DNA of 64,000 bases from positions 169,417 to 233,416 of the forward strand of contig NZ_SNWP01000013.1 of NCBI RefSeq assembly GCF_004361915.1, in the 5' to 3' direction. Shown here piece after piece: positions 8,089 to 17,222 of the stretch. The position numbers and the translations under genes are program-made. Position 1 is the stretch's first letter. Every line of letters begins with the position of its first letter. The notes below the pieces were generated by a model. It was not told the origin of the DNA. It ran no database searches and saw nothing but the letters and a program-made list of their open reading frames with translations. The DNA is from Sediminibacterium goheungense. Its GTDB lineage: Bacteria; Bacteroidota; Bacteroidia; Chitinophagales; Chitinophagaceae.

Positions 8089-9263
8089 AGAAATGGATAT
8101 TACTAATACTGGTTTATGTTTCTGTGCAAACAGCAGGCTTTGCGCAGAACCTTTCTGTAAAAGAAAAAACAGAAGCCTATATCAATAGTTATAAAGAAAT
8201 CGCCATTGAAGAAATGCTGCGTACAGGCGTACCTGCCTCCATTAAACTGGCACAGGGTATTTTGGAATCGCAGTTTGGAGAGAGCCCACTGGCCAAAAAT
8301 GCCAACAACCATTTTGGTATTAAATGCAAGACAGAATGGACGGGTGAAAAAACTTATCAGGATGATGATGCCAAAGGAGAATGTTTCAGAGTATACCCAT
8401 CTGCTGAACAATCATACCGTGACCATTCTGATTTTTTAAAAACCAGACCCCACTACTCTTTTTTATTTAAACTGGAGCCTACTGATATTACCGGATGGGC
8501 CTATGGGCTTAAAAGAGCAGGTTATGCAACCAGTTCTACTTATCCGGAAAAATTGTTACGGGTTATTGAAGACTATAAACTGCATCAATATACCATGTTG
8601 GCACTGGCCATTAAGGAAAACAGAAATGCACCGGTTCCGGTTACCACATCACCGCCCATTACAACCACTACAGCTGTGAAAGCCGAAGTACTTAATAAGG
8701 AGGAAGAAGCAGGAAACAAGCAAAATAAGACACAAGAAATAGTAAAAGTGAGGGAGGAAGAAGTAAAAACAGCTCCAATACAGGCTGTAAAAGAAGAAAT
8801 GGCTGATAAGTCCGAAGACACCGTTGTTCCTGAAAAGAAAGCTGAACCGACACCGGAAAAAAAACCATCGCCTTATCCTGAAGGTGTTTTTACCATCAAT
8901 CATACAAAAGCTATTTATGCAAGAGAAGGCACTTCCCTGCTGGCACTGGCGCACAGATATGATATCAGCCTGAGTAAATTATTCGACTTTAACGAATTAC
9001 CCGAGAGCGATATCCTGGATGCGGATCATTTGTTATTTATAGAAAAAAAGCAAAAAAGAGGAGCTTCCGATCTGCATGAAGTAACAGCCGGTGAAACCCT
9101 GCATGAAATAAGCCAGAAAGAAGGTATCCGTTTGGAAAGTCTGCTGGAATATAATAAACTCAAAAAAGACAGCCAGCTTTCTGCCGGACAAAAACTCTAC
9201 CTTCGCTCACCTGCCGAAATCAAGAATGGAGTAGTGAAAGCCAAAACAAAAAACACAAAATGA
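8085..9263 (+). CDS. Secreted glucosaminidase with two LysM domains
   Basis: A 392-residue peptidoglycan hydrolase. A signal peptide (residues 1-20, ending FAQN) is followed by a FlgJ/LytG-type N-acetylglucosaminidase domain at about 30-170 (PASIKLAQGILESQFGESPL, NNHFGIKC, YPSAEQSYRDHSDFL), where the Glu of ILESQFG is the likely catalytic acid. A low-complexity charged Lys/Glu/Pro linker occupies about 185-265. Two LysM-like repeats bind glycan at about 268-315 and 328-378 (HEVTAGETLHEISQKEGI). It is translationally coupled to the upstream methyltransferase gene and lies six bases from hpt. The role is cell-wall remodelling. Confidence 0.9.
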   Translation: MKKWILLILVYVSVQTAGFAQNLSVKEKTEAYINSYKEIAIEEMLRTGVPASIKLAQGILESQFGESPLAKNANNHFGIKCKTEWTGEKTYQDDDAKGECFRVYPSAEQSYRDHSDFLKTRPHYSFLFKLEPTDITGWAYGLKRAGYATSSTYPEKLLRVIEDYKLHQYTMLALAIKENRNAPVPVTTSPPITTTTAVKAEVLNKEEEAGNKQNKTQEIVKVREEEVKTAPIQAVKEEMADKSEDTVVPEKKAEPTPEKKPSPYPEGVFTINHTKAIYAREGTSLLALAHRYDISLSKLFDFNELPESDILDADHLLFIEKKQKRGASDLHEVTAGETLHEISQKEGIRLESLLEYNKLKKDSQLSAGQKLYLRSPAEIKNGVVKAKTKNTK

Positions 9264-9269
9264 TTTAAC

Positions 9270-9812
9270 ATGAATGTGATCAAGGTTCACGATAAAGAAT
9301 TTGTTCCCTATTTACCGGAAGACCTGATTCGTGAAAAGGTGAAAGAACTGGCCCAGCAGCTCGACAAAGATTATGCAGGTAAAAAACCTTTGTTCATAGC
9401 CATCCTCAATGGCTCATTTATGTTTGCCGCAGACCTTTTTAAAGAACTCAGCATAGAAGCAGAAATCTGCTTTATTAAACTGGCTTCTTATAAAGGAACG
9501 AAATCTACTGGTCAGGTTATTACAGCTATCGGACTTGATATGGAAATCAACAACCGCCACGTCATCATCCTTGAAGACATTATTGATACTGGTAAAACCA
9601 TGAGTGAATTTTTACCACAACTGATCAACCAGCAACCCTTGTCACTCAAAGTAGCCGTTTTGTTACACAAGCCTGATGCTATGAAATATCCCATCCAGAT
9701 GGATTACTGCTGTTTTACCATCCCCAATCGTTTTGTACTGGGTTACGGACTGGATTATGATGGTTTTGGCAGGAATATCAAAGAGATCTACCAGCTTAAA
9801 ACCGAAGCATAA
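9270..9812 (+). CDS. hpt: Hypoxanthine phosphoribosyltransferase
   Basis: Purine salvage enzyme that converts hypoxanthine or guanine with PRPP to IMP or GMP. The PRPP loop ILEDIIDTGKTM is at about residues 98-110 and is the family signature; ILNGSFMFAADL near 45 and the C-terminal YGLDYDGFGRN segment match the HGPRT fold. At 180 residues it has the normal family length. It is the last gene of a three-gene operon with the methyltransferase and the glucosaminidase, a grouping without an obvious functional link. Confidence 0.95.
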   Translation: MNVIKVHDKEFVPYLPEDLIREKVKELAQQLDKDYAGKKPLFIAILNGSFMFAADLFKELSIEAEICFIKLASYKGTKSTGQVITAIGLDMEINNRHVIILEDIIDTGKTMSEFLPQLINQQPLSLKVAVLLHKPDAMKYPIQMDYCCFTIPNRFVLGYGLDYDGFGRNIKEIYQLKTEA

Positions 9813-9886
9813 CAAGGCTTTAACAGCCCAGCACATACCAGTCTCAGCCTATTTATCGTTATCTTGTAGCTGAAACCCCTAACCAA

Positions 9887-11650
9887 ATGAAGAAAGGCAT
9901 TTGGATATTATTTTGCTGTCTTTTATGCTACCTATTCACCTCTGCGCAATATTATATACGTGGAGAGGTAAGAAATGAACATGGGGTATTGCTGGAAGGT
10001 GTTAAAATCAGACTGAAATCTAAACCACAGCAGGTTTTTACAACCGGCAATACTGGTGCTTTTGGCATTTCACTCACAAAAATTACAGATTCTCTTTCGC
10101 TTGAACTGGATGGTTATGAAAAGACCTGTTTGCCGGCAGACAGCAGACAATTTAACCGGCTATTACTGAAAACACTTCCCGGCACTTTAAAACTATACAA
10201 AAACAACAGAGCCTCCATTGTTTCCAATGCCAGAAACAATTTGTTTCTACCTGCTCCCAATCAGGGTGAAAGTTATAGTAGCTTAATAGAAAATGATTTT
10301 ATTCATGCGACTGAGTTTCCTGAAACGGGTTTCTCCCTGAATATAGACAATGCTGCATACAGTAATATCAGGCGCTTTATTACCAACCAGATGTTTGTTC
10401 CCGAAGATGCTGTACGAATTGAAGAAATGCTGAATTATTTCAGCCTGCCAATCATCAGAAAAAGTAAATCGGTTCATTATTCTGACTCATTCAACTTCAG
10501 TTATCAACATACCAGTAATCCCTGGAAAGCTGGGCACCAGTTATTGTTTCTGCAAATAGAAGCACCAGCTTTATCTTTAGATAAAGTTCCTCCTTCTAAC
10601 CTTGTATTCCTGATTGATGTATCCGGCTCAATGGATAAACCCAATCGATTGCCCCTACTCCAGTCTGCCTTTAAAATGCTGGTAAATACACTCAGAGACT
10701 GTGATACCATCACCATTGCTACTTATGGAGGCGGTGTGGGCATCGTTCTTCCGCCAACCGGTGGTGCGCATAAACAAAGTATTAAAAATGTAATCGACTC
10801 ATTGTCTGCCGGGGGCGATACACCTGGTGCCGGGGCCATTCAGCTTGCTTATCAGCTGGCAAAAGATAAATTTATACCGGGCGGTAATAACAGGGTTATT
10901 CTTGCTACTGACGGGGATTTTAATGTAGGGCAGTCCTCTGAAAAAGAGCTGGAAGAATTGATCCTGCGTTATCAGCAAACAGGTATTTATTTAACCTGTT
11001 TGGGTGTAGGTATGGGCAATTATAAAGACAGTAAACTCGAATCCTTATCAAAAAAAGGAAATGGCAATTTTGCCTATTTGGACCAGATCAGGGAAGCGGA
11101 GAAAGTTTTGGTAAAGGAATTCACCAAAACCATTTTTTCGGTAGCGGATGATGCCGCTATCACGGTGAGCTTTAATCCTGCTACTGTTGCTGAATACAGA
11201 CTGATTGGTTTTGACAATAAGAAATCTGCACTGGACGACAGTAACAGTGTATTAGAAGGTGGCGAAATCGGCAGTGGTCATACAATTACTGCGATATTTG
11301 AAATCAATCCGGCTAAAGACAGTGTAAGTGCTGTTCAGCAACCCTTGGCAGTACTGGATCTCCGGTATAAAAAACCCGGAAGTAATGATATACTGCATCA
11401 GACATTTCATTGCGAATACCAGGGCCTTCCGATTCAAAGCGCAGACAGCATGTATCGTTTTGCGGCATCTGTTGCCATGTTTGGTTCTGTACTCCGCAAA
11501 TCGAAATTTACCAGAGACTACCAATTTGAAGACGTCCTTACACTTGCCAGATCGGGTATTAGAAAGAATGATGTACTACAAAACGAATTCGGGAAATTGG
11601 TAGAACAGGCAATGTTTCTATACAATCCATCAAAGAAAAAAAGAAAGTAA
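9887..11650 (+). CDS. YfbK-type von Willebrand factor A domain protein
   Basis: A 587-residue exported protein. A signal peptide (ends TSAQ) is followed by a carboxypeptidase-regulatory-like beta domain (residues about 23-90, YIRGEVRNEHGVLLEGVKIR), a YfbK-type N-terminal domain (GFSLNIDNAAYSNIRRFITN, then VRIEEMLNYF), a vWA domain with the metal-ion-dependent adhesion site DVSGS at about 243-247 and ATDGDFNVG downstream, and a DUF3520-like C-terminal domain (RKSKFTRDYQFEDVLTLARS). Such proteins probably mediate divalent-metal-dependent protein binding in the envelope. A weak -7-like TATCTTGT lies at 9860-9867. The gene ends in a Lys/Arg run before a convergent dnaJ. Confidence 0.88.
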   Translation: MKKGIWILFCCLLCYLFTSAQYYIRGEVRNEHGVLLEGVKIRLKSKPQQVFTTGNTGAFGISLTKITDSLSLELDGYEKTCLPADSRQFNRLLLKTLPGTLKLYKNNRASIVSNARNNLFLPAPNQGESYSSLIENDFIHATEFPETGFSLNIDNAAYSNIRRFITNQMFVPEDAVRIEEMLNYFSLPIIRKSKSVHYSDSFNFSYQHTSNPWKAGHQLLFLQIEAPALSLDKVPPSNLVFLIDVSGSMDKPNRLPLLQSAFKMLVNTLRDCDTITIATYGGGVGIVLPPTGGAHKQSIKNVIDSLSAGGDTPGAGAIQLAYQLAKDKFIPGGNNRVILATDGDFNVGQSSEKELEELILRYQQTGIYLTCLGVGMGNYKDSKLESLSKKGNGNFAYLDQIREAEKVLVKEFTKTIFSVADDAAITVSFNPATVAEYRLIGFDNKKSALDDSNSVLEGGEIGSGHTITAIFEINPAKDSVSAVQQPLAVLDLRYKKPGSNDILHQTFHCEYQGLPIQSADSMYRFAASVAMFGSVLRKSKFTRDYQFEDVLTLARSGIRKNDVLQNEFGKLVEQAMFLYNPSKKKRK

Positions 11651-11723
11651 GCCCTGCCTACCCTTTCATTGCCAGAGTGATCTTAGAAAACGCACAGCAG
11701 AGAAATGAGGACGCAGGGCTTAC
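11647..11723. terminator. Long-loop inverted repeat in convergent gap
   Basis: GTAAGCCCTGC at 11647-11657 is exactly complementary to GCAGGGCTTAC at 11713-11723, with a 55-base loop. It starts on the vWA stop codon and lies 16 bases from the convergent dnaJ stop. There is no U-tract, so a bidirectional transcript-end structure is a guess. Confidence 0.45.
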
Positions 11724-11739
11724 GCAGAGATTGACGCTA

Positions 11740-12903
11740 TTAACTAAAAGCTTCTTTTACTCGTTCGAAGAAACTCTTATCACTTTTATTGGGATTGGGT
11801 TTGAAATTAGCACTCTCATTCATTTTCTCCAACATACGTTTTTCTTCGTCGCTGATGTTCTGGGGAGTCCATACATTCACATAAATCAACTGATCACCTT
11901 TGCTATATCCCTGTACTTCAGGAAACCCTTTTCCTTTGAGTCTGAATATTTTTCCGCTCTGTGTACCGGCAGGTATTTTAATTTTTGCACGGCCATCAAT
12001 CGTGGGTACTTCTACCTGTGTTCCAAATACAGCATCCGGAAATGACAGATGAAGGTCATAGGCCACATTCAATCCATCTCGTTGTAACTCAGGATGCGCT
12101 TCCTCCTCAATCTGGATAATCAGATCTCCGGCAAAACCACCACGTTCACCGGCATTCCCTTTTCCACTCATGCTCAGCTGCATGCCTTCCTGTACGCCGG
12201 CTGGTATATCAATACTAATGGTTTCTTCACCATATACTCTTCCTTCACCTTTACAACTACCACATTTTGCAGTTACAGTAGACCCTTCACCATTACAGGT
12301 TGGACAGGTACTCACGGTCTGCATTTGTCCGAGAAAGGTATTCGTTACTCTTCTTACCTGACCCGTACCTCCACAAGTTCCACAGTTCTGTACACTGTTT
12401 TTATCTTTTGCACCGTTGCCTCCACAGGTATTACACAATACATGCTTTTTTACCTTTACATTCTTGGTAACACCTTTTGCAATCTCTTCAAAATTCAGCT
12501 TGAGTTTGATACGAAGATTACTTCCTCTTTGTCCGCGTGTACGGCCGCTTCCACCGCCGTTGCTTCTTCTGCCACCACCAAAGAAACTACCAAACATATC
12601 ATCGCCGAAAATATCGCCGAACTGACTGAAGATATCATCCATATTGCTGTAGCCACCGCCACCACCACCTGTGCCCGGACCAAAAGCAGCATGACCATAA
12701 CGGTCGTATTTGGCTTTTTTATCTGCATCACTGAGCACTTCATACGCTTCAGCAGCTTCCTTAAATTTCTCTTCCGCTTCTTTATCGCCGGGATTGCGAT
12801 CCGGATGAAACTGCATAGCTACTTTGCGATAAGCTTTTTTAATCTCATCGGCAGAAGCAGACTTACTCACGCCCAATATTTCGTAAAAATCTCTTTTAGC
12901 CAT
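11740..12903 (-). CDS. dnaJ: Chaperone DnaJ
   Basis: Hsp40 co-chaperone that delivers unfolded proteins to DnaK and stimulates its ATPase. It is full length (387 residues): J domain at 1-70 with the HPD triad in FHPDRNPG, Gly/Phe-rich linker at about 75-125 with an Arg/Gly-rich end, zinc-binding domain with four CxxCxGxG-type motifs ([32 protein letters not shown]), and C-terminal substrate-binding domains. It follows grpE on the same strand; the 78-base gap holds a strong palindrome. dnaK is not in the window. Confidence 0.97.
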   Translation of the reverse strand: MAKRDFYEILGVSKSASADEIKKAYRKVAMQFHPDRNPGDKEAEEKFKEAAEAYEVLSDADKKAKYDRYGHAAFGPGTGGGGGGYSNMDDIFSQFGDIFGDDMFGSFFGGGRRSNGGGSGRTRGQRGSNLRIKLKLNFEEIAKGVTKNVKVKKHVLCNTCGGNGAKDKNSVQNCGTCGGTGQVRRVTNTFLGQMQTVSTCPTCNGEGSTVTAKCGSCKGEGRVYGEETISIDIPAGVQEGMQLSMSGKGNAGERGGFAGDLIIQIEEEAHPELQRDGLNVAYDLHLSFPDAVFGTQVEVPTIDGRAKIKIPAGTQSGKIFRLKGKGFPEVQGYSKGDQLIYVNVWTPQNISDEEKRMLEKMNESANFKPNPNKSDKSFFERVKEAFS

Positions 12904-12928
12904 CTTTATAAATTTGATGATCTCAGAT

Positions 12929-12966
12929 GGCAGATATCAGATTTATTTTTATATCTGATATCTGCC
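12929..12966. repeat. Word-type palindrome between grpE and dnaJ
   Basis: GGCAGATATCAGAT at 12929-12942 pairs perfectly with ATCTGATATCTGCC at 12953-12966 (14-bp stem, 10-base AT loop). Further CAGAT/ATCTGAC words continue to about 12980, next to the grpE stop codon at 12982. Related words occur at 14914, 45541 and 48757. It could moderate the grpE:dnaJ ratio through mRNA processing, which is inference. Confidence 0.75.
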
Positions 12967-12981
12967 GTCTGACATCTGACA

Positions 12982-13551
12982 TTATTTTCCAACCACCACT
13001 TTTGCGAAGCGGATAATTTTATCGTTGAGGTAATAACCTTTCATTACTTCATCTATCACTTTCCCTTTGAGTTCTTCCTTGGGTGCTGGTATTTCAGTAA
13101 TGGCTTCATGTTTTTCCACGTCGAAGTCGGCATGGATGCTTTCCATCGCTTTTACACCTTTTGATTGAAGGCTGGAGCGAAGTTTATTAAAGACCAGTTG
13201 AATTCCTTCTTTCTGCAAAGCAATATCATCACTACCCTGCAATTGTTTTTCTGCACGATCACAGTCATCCAGCACATCCAGTAAGGATACAATTACATCT
13301 TTACCGGCTGTTTGTATCAGTTCAATACGCTCTTTAGCAGTTCTACGTCTGAAATTATCGAACTCGGCCATGAGGCGGAGGTATTTATCTTTCTGCTCCT
13401 GTAATTCGGACTGCAGTTTCTCTAACTGGTTATCTTCAGCCACGGGTTCATTCAGGTGTGAGGTACCCGCTGCATTTTCATCTGCATTGATATCAATACC
13501 CTGATTCAGTTCTTCATTTACGTTTGATGTAGTAGTTGCCTGCTCTTCCAT
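12982..13551 (-). CDS. grpE: Nucleotide exchange factor GrpE
   Basis: Exchange factor that releases ADP from DnaK. At 189 residues it has a disordered acidic N-terminus (residues 1-40), the long dimerisation coiled coil (LEKLQSELQEQKDKYLRLMA), the conserved FDNFRRRTAKE motif, and a C-terminal beta wing ending VIDEVMKGYYLNDKIIRFAKV. It is the first gene of a grpE-dnaJ operon, with start ATG at 13551. The upstream region shared with the divergent methyltransferase gene contains an 8-bp inverted repeat (13645-13652 and 13701-13708). Confidence 0.96.
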   Translation of the reverse strand: MEEQATTTSNVNEELNQGIDINADENAAGTSHLNEPVAEDNQLEKLQSELQEQKDKYLRLMAEFDNFRRRTAKERIELIQTAGKDVIVSLLDVLDDCDRAEKQLQGSDDIALQKEGIQLVFNKLRSSLQSKGVKAMESIHADFDVEKHEAITEIPAPKEELKGKVIDEVMKGYYLNDKIIRFAKVVVGK

Positions 13552-13735
13552 AATTATTTTACTTAATACTTGATACTGCTATATCTGTCAAAAATTTTGC
13601 CGATGCAAAGAAACGGGAAAAAATGGCAGTTTCAGAAGCGAAAAAGCCCTGCCTGTCAGTTGAAATACAGCCATTTCCGGCTTTCCACGCCTCTTTAACA
13701 GCAGGGCTCTGCGGGCTTTGAGTTATCTTCGCGCC

Positions 13736-14911
13736 ATGACAAACGTGTATCTCAGGAAAAAGATAGCCCCAAGGATTGCCAATGGCCATCCCTGGATCTT
13801 TGGAAATGAAGTAGAAAGGGTATCCGGCCCAGTTGAAGCCGGTGATATTGTGGACGTATTTTTTGCAGATGGAAAGCTGGCAGGAAGGGGTTATGTAAAT
13901 CCAAAATCCCAGATCATGGTACGCCTGCTTACCCGCAAGCAGGAAGAAATCAACGACCAGTTCTTTTTCAACAGAATTGCAGGAGCATGGAGCTATCGCC
14001 AGAATTTAGGTTATACAGAAAACTGCCGTCTCATTTTTGGAGAAGCCGATTATATGCCAGCATTGATCATCGATAAATTCAATGACTATTTCGTTTTACA
14101 AACCCTTTCACTGGGTATGGACAAATGGAAACCTGCCATTGTAAAAGCCCTTGAAACCATTTTTTCGCCCAAAGGCATTTATGAACGCAACGATGTGCCT
14201 GTTCGCGAACTGGAAGGATTGACCCAGCATAAAGGATTTTTATCGGCACCTTTTGATACCAATATCATCATTAATGAAAACGGACTCAGGTTTCATGTGG
14301 ATATTGAAAATGGCCAGAAAACAGGCTATTTTCTTGACCAGCAGGATAACCGTCGCGCCATTCAGCATATTGTAAAAGATGCAGAGGTATTAGGTGCTTT
14401 TACCTATACCGGTACTTTCGAAATACATGCCGCCTATTATGGTGCGAAATCTGTTTTAGGTTTAGATATTTCTGAAAATGCGGTTGCACAGGCCAACCGA
14501 AATGCAGCACTCAATGGTCTTGAAAATATCTGCCGCTTTGAGGCCATGAATGCCTTTGATGTGCTCAAACAATGGGGTAAAGATGGCAGACAATACGATG
14601 TAGTAATGCTGGACCCTCCTGCATTTACCAAGAGCCGCGAAAACATACAGAAAGCCATTACGGGGTATAAAGAAATCAACCTGAGAGGTATGAAGCTCAT
14701 CCGTAACGGGGGCTTCCTCGTTACCTCCAGCTGTACCAATCTGGTACAACCCGATCTCTTCCTGCAGACCATTGAAATGGCCGCTAAAGATGCGCGTAAA
14801 AAAATACGTCAGGTCACTTTCCAGGCACAGGCCAGCGATCACCCGATTATCTGGGGTATGGAGAATACCAATTATCTGAAGTTTCTGATTGTGGAAGTTA
14901 CAGATAGATAG
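13736..14911 (+). CDS. rlmI: RlmI-like PUA-domain rRNA methyltransferase
   Basis: Class I SAM-dependent RNA methyltransferase of 391 residues, resembling E. coli RlmI (m5C1962 of 23S rRNA). An N-terminal PUA RNA-binding domain occupies about 1-80 (LRKKIAPRIANGHPWIFGNE). The SAM-binding region VLGAFTYTGTFEIHAA is near 218, and the catalytic-site-like motif DPPAFTKS is near 292. The ATG at 13736 starts the PUA domain directly. TATCTTCG at 13724-13731, just upstream, may be its -7 box. The symbol is by family resemblance only; the target base has not been shown here. Confidence 0.85.
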   Translation: MTNVYLRKKIAPRIANGHPWIFGNEVERVSGPVEAGDIVDVFFADGKLAGRGYVNPKSQIMVRLLTRKQEEINDQFFFNRIAGAWSYRQNLGYTENCRLIFGEADYMPALIIDKFNDYFVLQTLSLGMDKWKPAIVKALETIFSPKGIYERNDVPVRELEGLTQHKGFLSAPFDTNIIINENGLRFHVDIENGQKTGYFLDQQDNRRAIQHIVKDAEVLGAFTYTGTFEIHAAYYGAKSVLGLDISENAVAQANRNAALNGLENICRFEAMNAFDVLKQWGKDGRQYDVVMLDPPAFTKSRENIQKAITGYKEINLRGMKLIRNGGFLVTSSCTNLVQPDLFLQTIEMAAKDARKKIRQVTFQAQASDHPIIWGMENTNYLKFLIVEVTDR

Positions 14912-14913
14912 CA

Positions 14914-15018
14914 GGATGGCAGATATCAGATGTCAGCTTAAAAAAAACTATACTATGCGCTGCCTAACTCTGTAGTTTTATTAATTTAGACTTCTACCAA
15001 AACGTTAGGCAGCTTTTT
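14914..15018. repeat. Word repeat followed by long-loop hairpin
   Basis: GATGGCAGATATCAGATGTC begins three bases after the methyltransferase stop and repeats the words of the grpE-dnaJ palindrome, here as a single arm. Downstream, GCTGCCTAAC at 14959-14968 pairs exactly with GTTAGGCAGC at 15004-15013 across a 35-base loop and is followed by five T residues, a terminator-like arrangement for the plus strand. Confidence 0.55.
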
Positions 15019-15188
15019 ACTTAACTACCATATTTCTATTCATAACCGTCGCCTATCTATCATTAATAAAATACACTTCCTTTCTCCCCTTCTCCCTGCA
15101 AAAAATACTTACCGCACATTTAGGGTTAGAAATGCTTTATGAATTGAAAAGTATTTACCGGAAAGAAAAAGAAGAATATGAGAATTGG

Positions 15189-15551
15189 TTATTTAACGAC
15201 CTGAAACTTACCCGATTCTACAATACGGTTACTCTGATCACGGAGCTGGTAAACATACAAACCTCGGTAATACTGATCGTCCAGATTGATGACTACTTTA
15301 GATTCAGTAATACGTACTTCTGTCATACGCTTACCCAGAAAATTACAGATGAGAAGGCTATAACTTTTATCAACAGACTTATCAAATTCAAAATTAATGA
15401 CAGTGGTAGCAGGGTTGGGATAAAAACGGCTTACTTTGGTTGGCAGCTCTGGAAACTCCGTTACCTTACCCACATTAAAAACCGGGTCGGGCGCAAAACT
15501 GCTACCGAAGGCCATAAATACCAGTAAAAGTATTGTGTACCTTTTTCCCAT
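15189..15551 (-). CDS. Small secreted protein made of a T9SS sorting domain
   Basis: A 120-residue protein consisting of a signal peptide (residues 1-20), about 20 linker residues and a complete type A T9SS C-terminal sorting domain (FYPNPATTVINFEF, LLICNFLGKRM, YYRGLYVYQLRD, VESGKFQVVK). In T9SS substrates this domain directs translocation through the outer membrane and is cleaved on attachment. Here no passenger domain remains, so the gene is either the relic of a larger protein, a decoy, or a peptide whose function is in the domain itself. The frame and start look intact. Confidence 0.82.
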   Translation of the reverse strand: MGKRYTILLLVFMAFGSSFAPDPVFNVGKVTEFPELPTKVSRFYPNPATTVINFEFDKSVDKSYSLLICNFLGKRMTEVRITESKVVINLDDQYYRGLYVYQLRDQSNRIVESGKFQVVK

Positions 15552-15878
15552 GGGTCTGTTTCTACTATAAAAATAGTTAATTCAGCTGATTTTTGCAAAA
15601 CAAGAGCAGAAATTACGAATACCGAATCTAGAATAATGAATTTAGAAGCTTGGTTTTGGGGTAGTTCCAGACCGGTACAGCTTATACTAACATCACCCTG
15701 AAAGGCATTTTTAACCCGGAAAAATTGAATATAAAGGCTAAAACCGGATAATTTCCAGCGACCAGGCTCAGTTTGCCCACTGCTCCCTGCGAAGAAAGCA
15801 CTTTAAGCCAACGATGTATACAGTTAGTTATTCGGCAGGAGAAAAGAGACCCCCGATTTCTATGGTAAAGGATAGTAT
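15552..15878. other. Intergenic, no gene recognised
   Basis: About 330 bases between the T9SS-domain gene and the peroxiredoxin terminator. No frame of useful length, RNA gene or clear promoter is seen apart from whatever starts the T9SS-domain gene near 15552. Confidence 0.5.
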
Positions 15879-15928
15879 AAAAAATGTCGAATAGCCAATT
15901 TTGAAGTTCAATATTGGCTATTCGACAT
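15879..15928 (-). terminator. Intrinsic terminator of the peroxiredoxin gene
   Basis: A perfect 16-bp stem (ATGTCGAATAGCCAAT at 15884-15899, complement at 15913-15928, 13-base loop) starts 12 bases after the peroxiredoxin stop and is followed on the minus strand by a run of five T residues. Confidence 0.88.
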
Positions 15929-15939
15929 TCATCTGTTTC

Positions 15940-16410
15940 TTACAGACTGTTCAGTGTTTGCTGAATGGCTTCGAAATTTGGCAGGTCACCGGGGGTTGGG
16001 CATACTTCTGCATATCTTACCACACCTTCGGCATCAATTACAAATGCAGCACGTTTACTTACACCCTGCATCTCGAAAGCGGGAAATGTATCGTACAATA
16101 CGTCAAATGCCTTGGCAGCATCCTTATTAAAATCGCTCAGCAACTGGAAGTTCAGTTTTTGTTCTTCGCGGAATTTTCCCAGAGAAAATAACGAGTCTAC
16201 AGAAACACCAAATACAACAGCGTTGGTGTTATTGTACAAAGTTATGTTATCACGCACATTGCATAATTCTGCTGTACAAACGCCGGTGAAGGCCAGCGGA
16301 AAAAACAGAACCACTACATTTTTACCTTTTTGTTCTGATAAGGTTACTTTGTTTTTGTCTGTGTCGAACAAAGAAAAATCAGGAGCTACGGTGCCTGTCT
16401 GAATACTCAT
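15940..16410 (-). CDS. Peroxiredoxin, AhpC/TSA (AhpE-like)
   Basis: Thiol peroxidase of 156 residues that reduces H2O2 or organic hydroperoxides in the cytoplasm. The peroxidatic cysteine is C45 in PLAFTGVCT, with the PxxxT/SxxC arrangement of the family; a second cysteine, C50, lies in AELC, and another Cys is near the C-terminus (VCPTPGD). The PLAFTGVC wording is closest to the AhpE subgroup. It is monocistronic, with a strong terminator after its stop. Confidence 0.92.
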   Translation of the reverse strand: MSIQTGTVAPDFSLFDTDKNKVTLSEQKGKNVVVLFFPLAFTGVCTAELCNVRDNITLYNNTNAVVFGVSVDSLFSLGKFREEQKLNFQLLSDFNKDAAKAFDVLYDTFPAFEMQGVSKRAAFVIDAEGVVRYAEVCPTPGDLPNFEAIQQTLNSL

Positions 16411-16469
16411 ACGATATATTTTAGTTTGATTTGATTAAATTGTTAAAACAAAGCTATGCTGAAAAGGTT

Positions 16470-17126
16470 TTATAACTGCATTTCAGGAACATGATTGGGA
16501 ATAATGAGCTTTCCTGCTGTTTTATTTTTTATTTCTTCTACTGATACACCCGGCGCACGCTCCAGTAACAGAAAACCATCAGTCGTAATTTCCAATGCCG
16601 CCAGTTCAGTTACCACCTTTTTGACACAACCCACTCCTGTTAACGGAAGACTGCATTTCGGCAACAGCTTACTCTCACCTTTCGGATTGGTATGCATCAT
16701 GGCTACAATAATATTTCTGGCACTGGCTACCAGATCCATGGCACCACCCATTCCCTTTACCATTTTACCGGGTATTTTCCAGTTGGCAATATCTCCTGTC
16801 TCACTCACTTCCATGGCACCCAGAACGGTAAGGTCTATTTTTCCGGCCCTGATCATCCCAAAACTTTCTGCACTGTCGAAAAAAGCACCGCCGGGAATCA
16901 CCGTTACGGTTTCTTTTCCTGCATTGATCAGATCGGCATCTATTTCTTCTTCTGATGGATAGGGCCCCATTCCCAGTATACCATTCTCACTCTGAAAAAT
17001 AACTGTCATCCCTTCCGGAATAAAATTAGATACCAGTGTAGGTATACCAATACCCAGGTTTACATACATACCATCCCGCAGTTCCTGTGCAATTCGTTTT
17101 GCAATGCCAAATTTATCGAGTGCCAT
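16470..17126 (-). CDS. scoB: 3-oxoacid CoA-transferase subunit B
   Basis: Catalytic half of the succinyl-CoA:3-ketoacid CoA-transferase pair, which activates acetoacetate with CoA from succinyl-CoA. It has 218 residues from the ATG at 17126 ([20 protein letters not shown]); the longer upstream frame runs through a repeat and is discarded. The active-site Glu is in [12 protein letters not shown], and [12 protein letters not shown] and VIPNHVPEM match the family. It follows scoA after a gap filled by a TGAATGGTCAATGG palindrome. Confidence 0.93.
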   Translation of the reverse strand: MALDKFGIAKRIAQELRDGMYVNLGIGIPTLVSNFIPEGMTVIFQSENGILGMGPYPSEEEIDADLINAGKETVTVIPGGAFFDSAESFGMIRAGKIDLTVLGAMEVSETGDIANWKIPGKMVKGMGGAMDLVASARNIIVAMMHTNPKGESKLLPKCSLPLTGVGCVKKVVTELAALEITTDGFLLLERAPGVSVEEIKNKTAGKLIIPNHVPEMQL

Positions 17127-17155
17127 TTTTTTTTGTTTTGCTGATGAAAGATGAT

Positions 17156-17222
17156 GTGAATGGTCAATGGTGAATAATATTGTGGAGCGTGAGTATCGGT
17201 GAATCATTCATTGACCATTCAC
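17156..17222. repeat. TCAATGG-word palindrome between scoA and scoB
   Basis: GTGAATGGTCAATG at 17156-17169 pairs perfectly with CATTGACCATTCAC at 17209-17222 (14-bp stem, 39-base loop). Extra TATTCACC and ATTCACC words continue into the end of scoA, and the right arm touches the scoA stop codon at 17222-17224. The same word family occurs at 20441 and 51999. Confidence 0.8.

Noticed and set aside
12094..12972. A 292-residue plus-strand open frame opposite dnaJ and its promoter side
   Set aside because: It is the antisense shadow of dnaJ, rich in Thr/Ser/Phe runs with no domain, while the minus strand encodes a perfect DnaJ.
15132..15527. A 131-residue plus-strand frame over the T9SS-domain gene
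   Set aside because: The minus strand has a clean signal peptide and sorting domain, and the plus frame has no domain.
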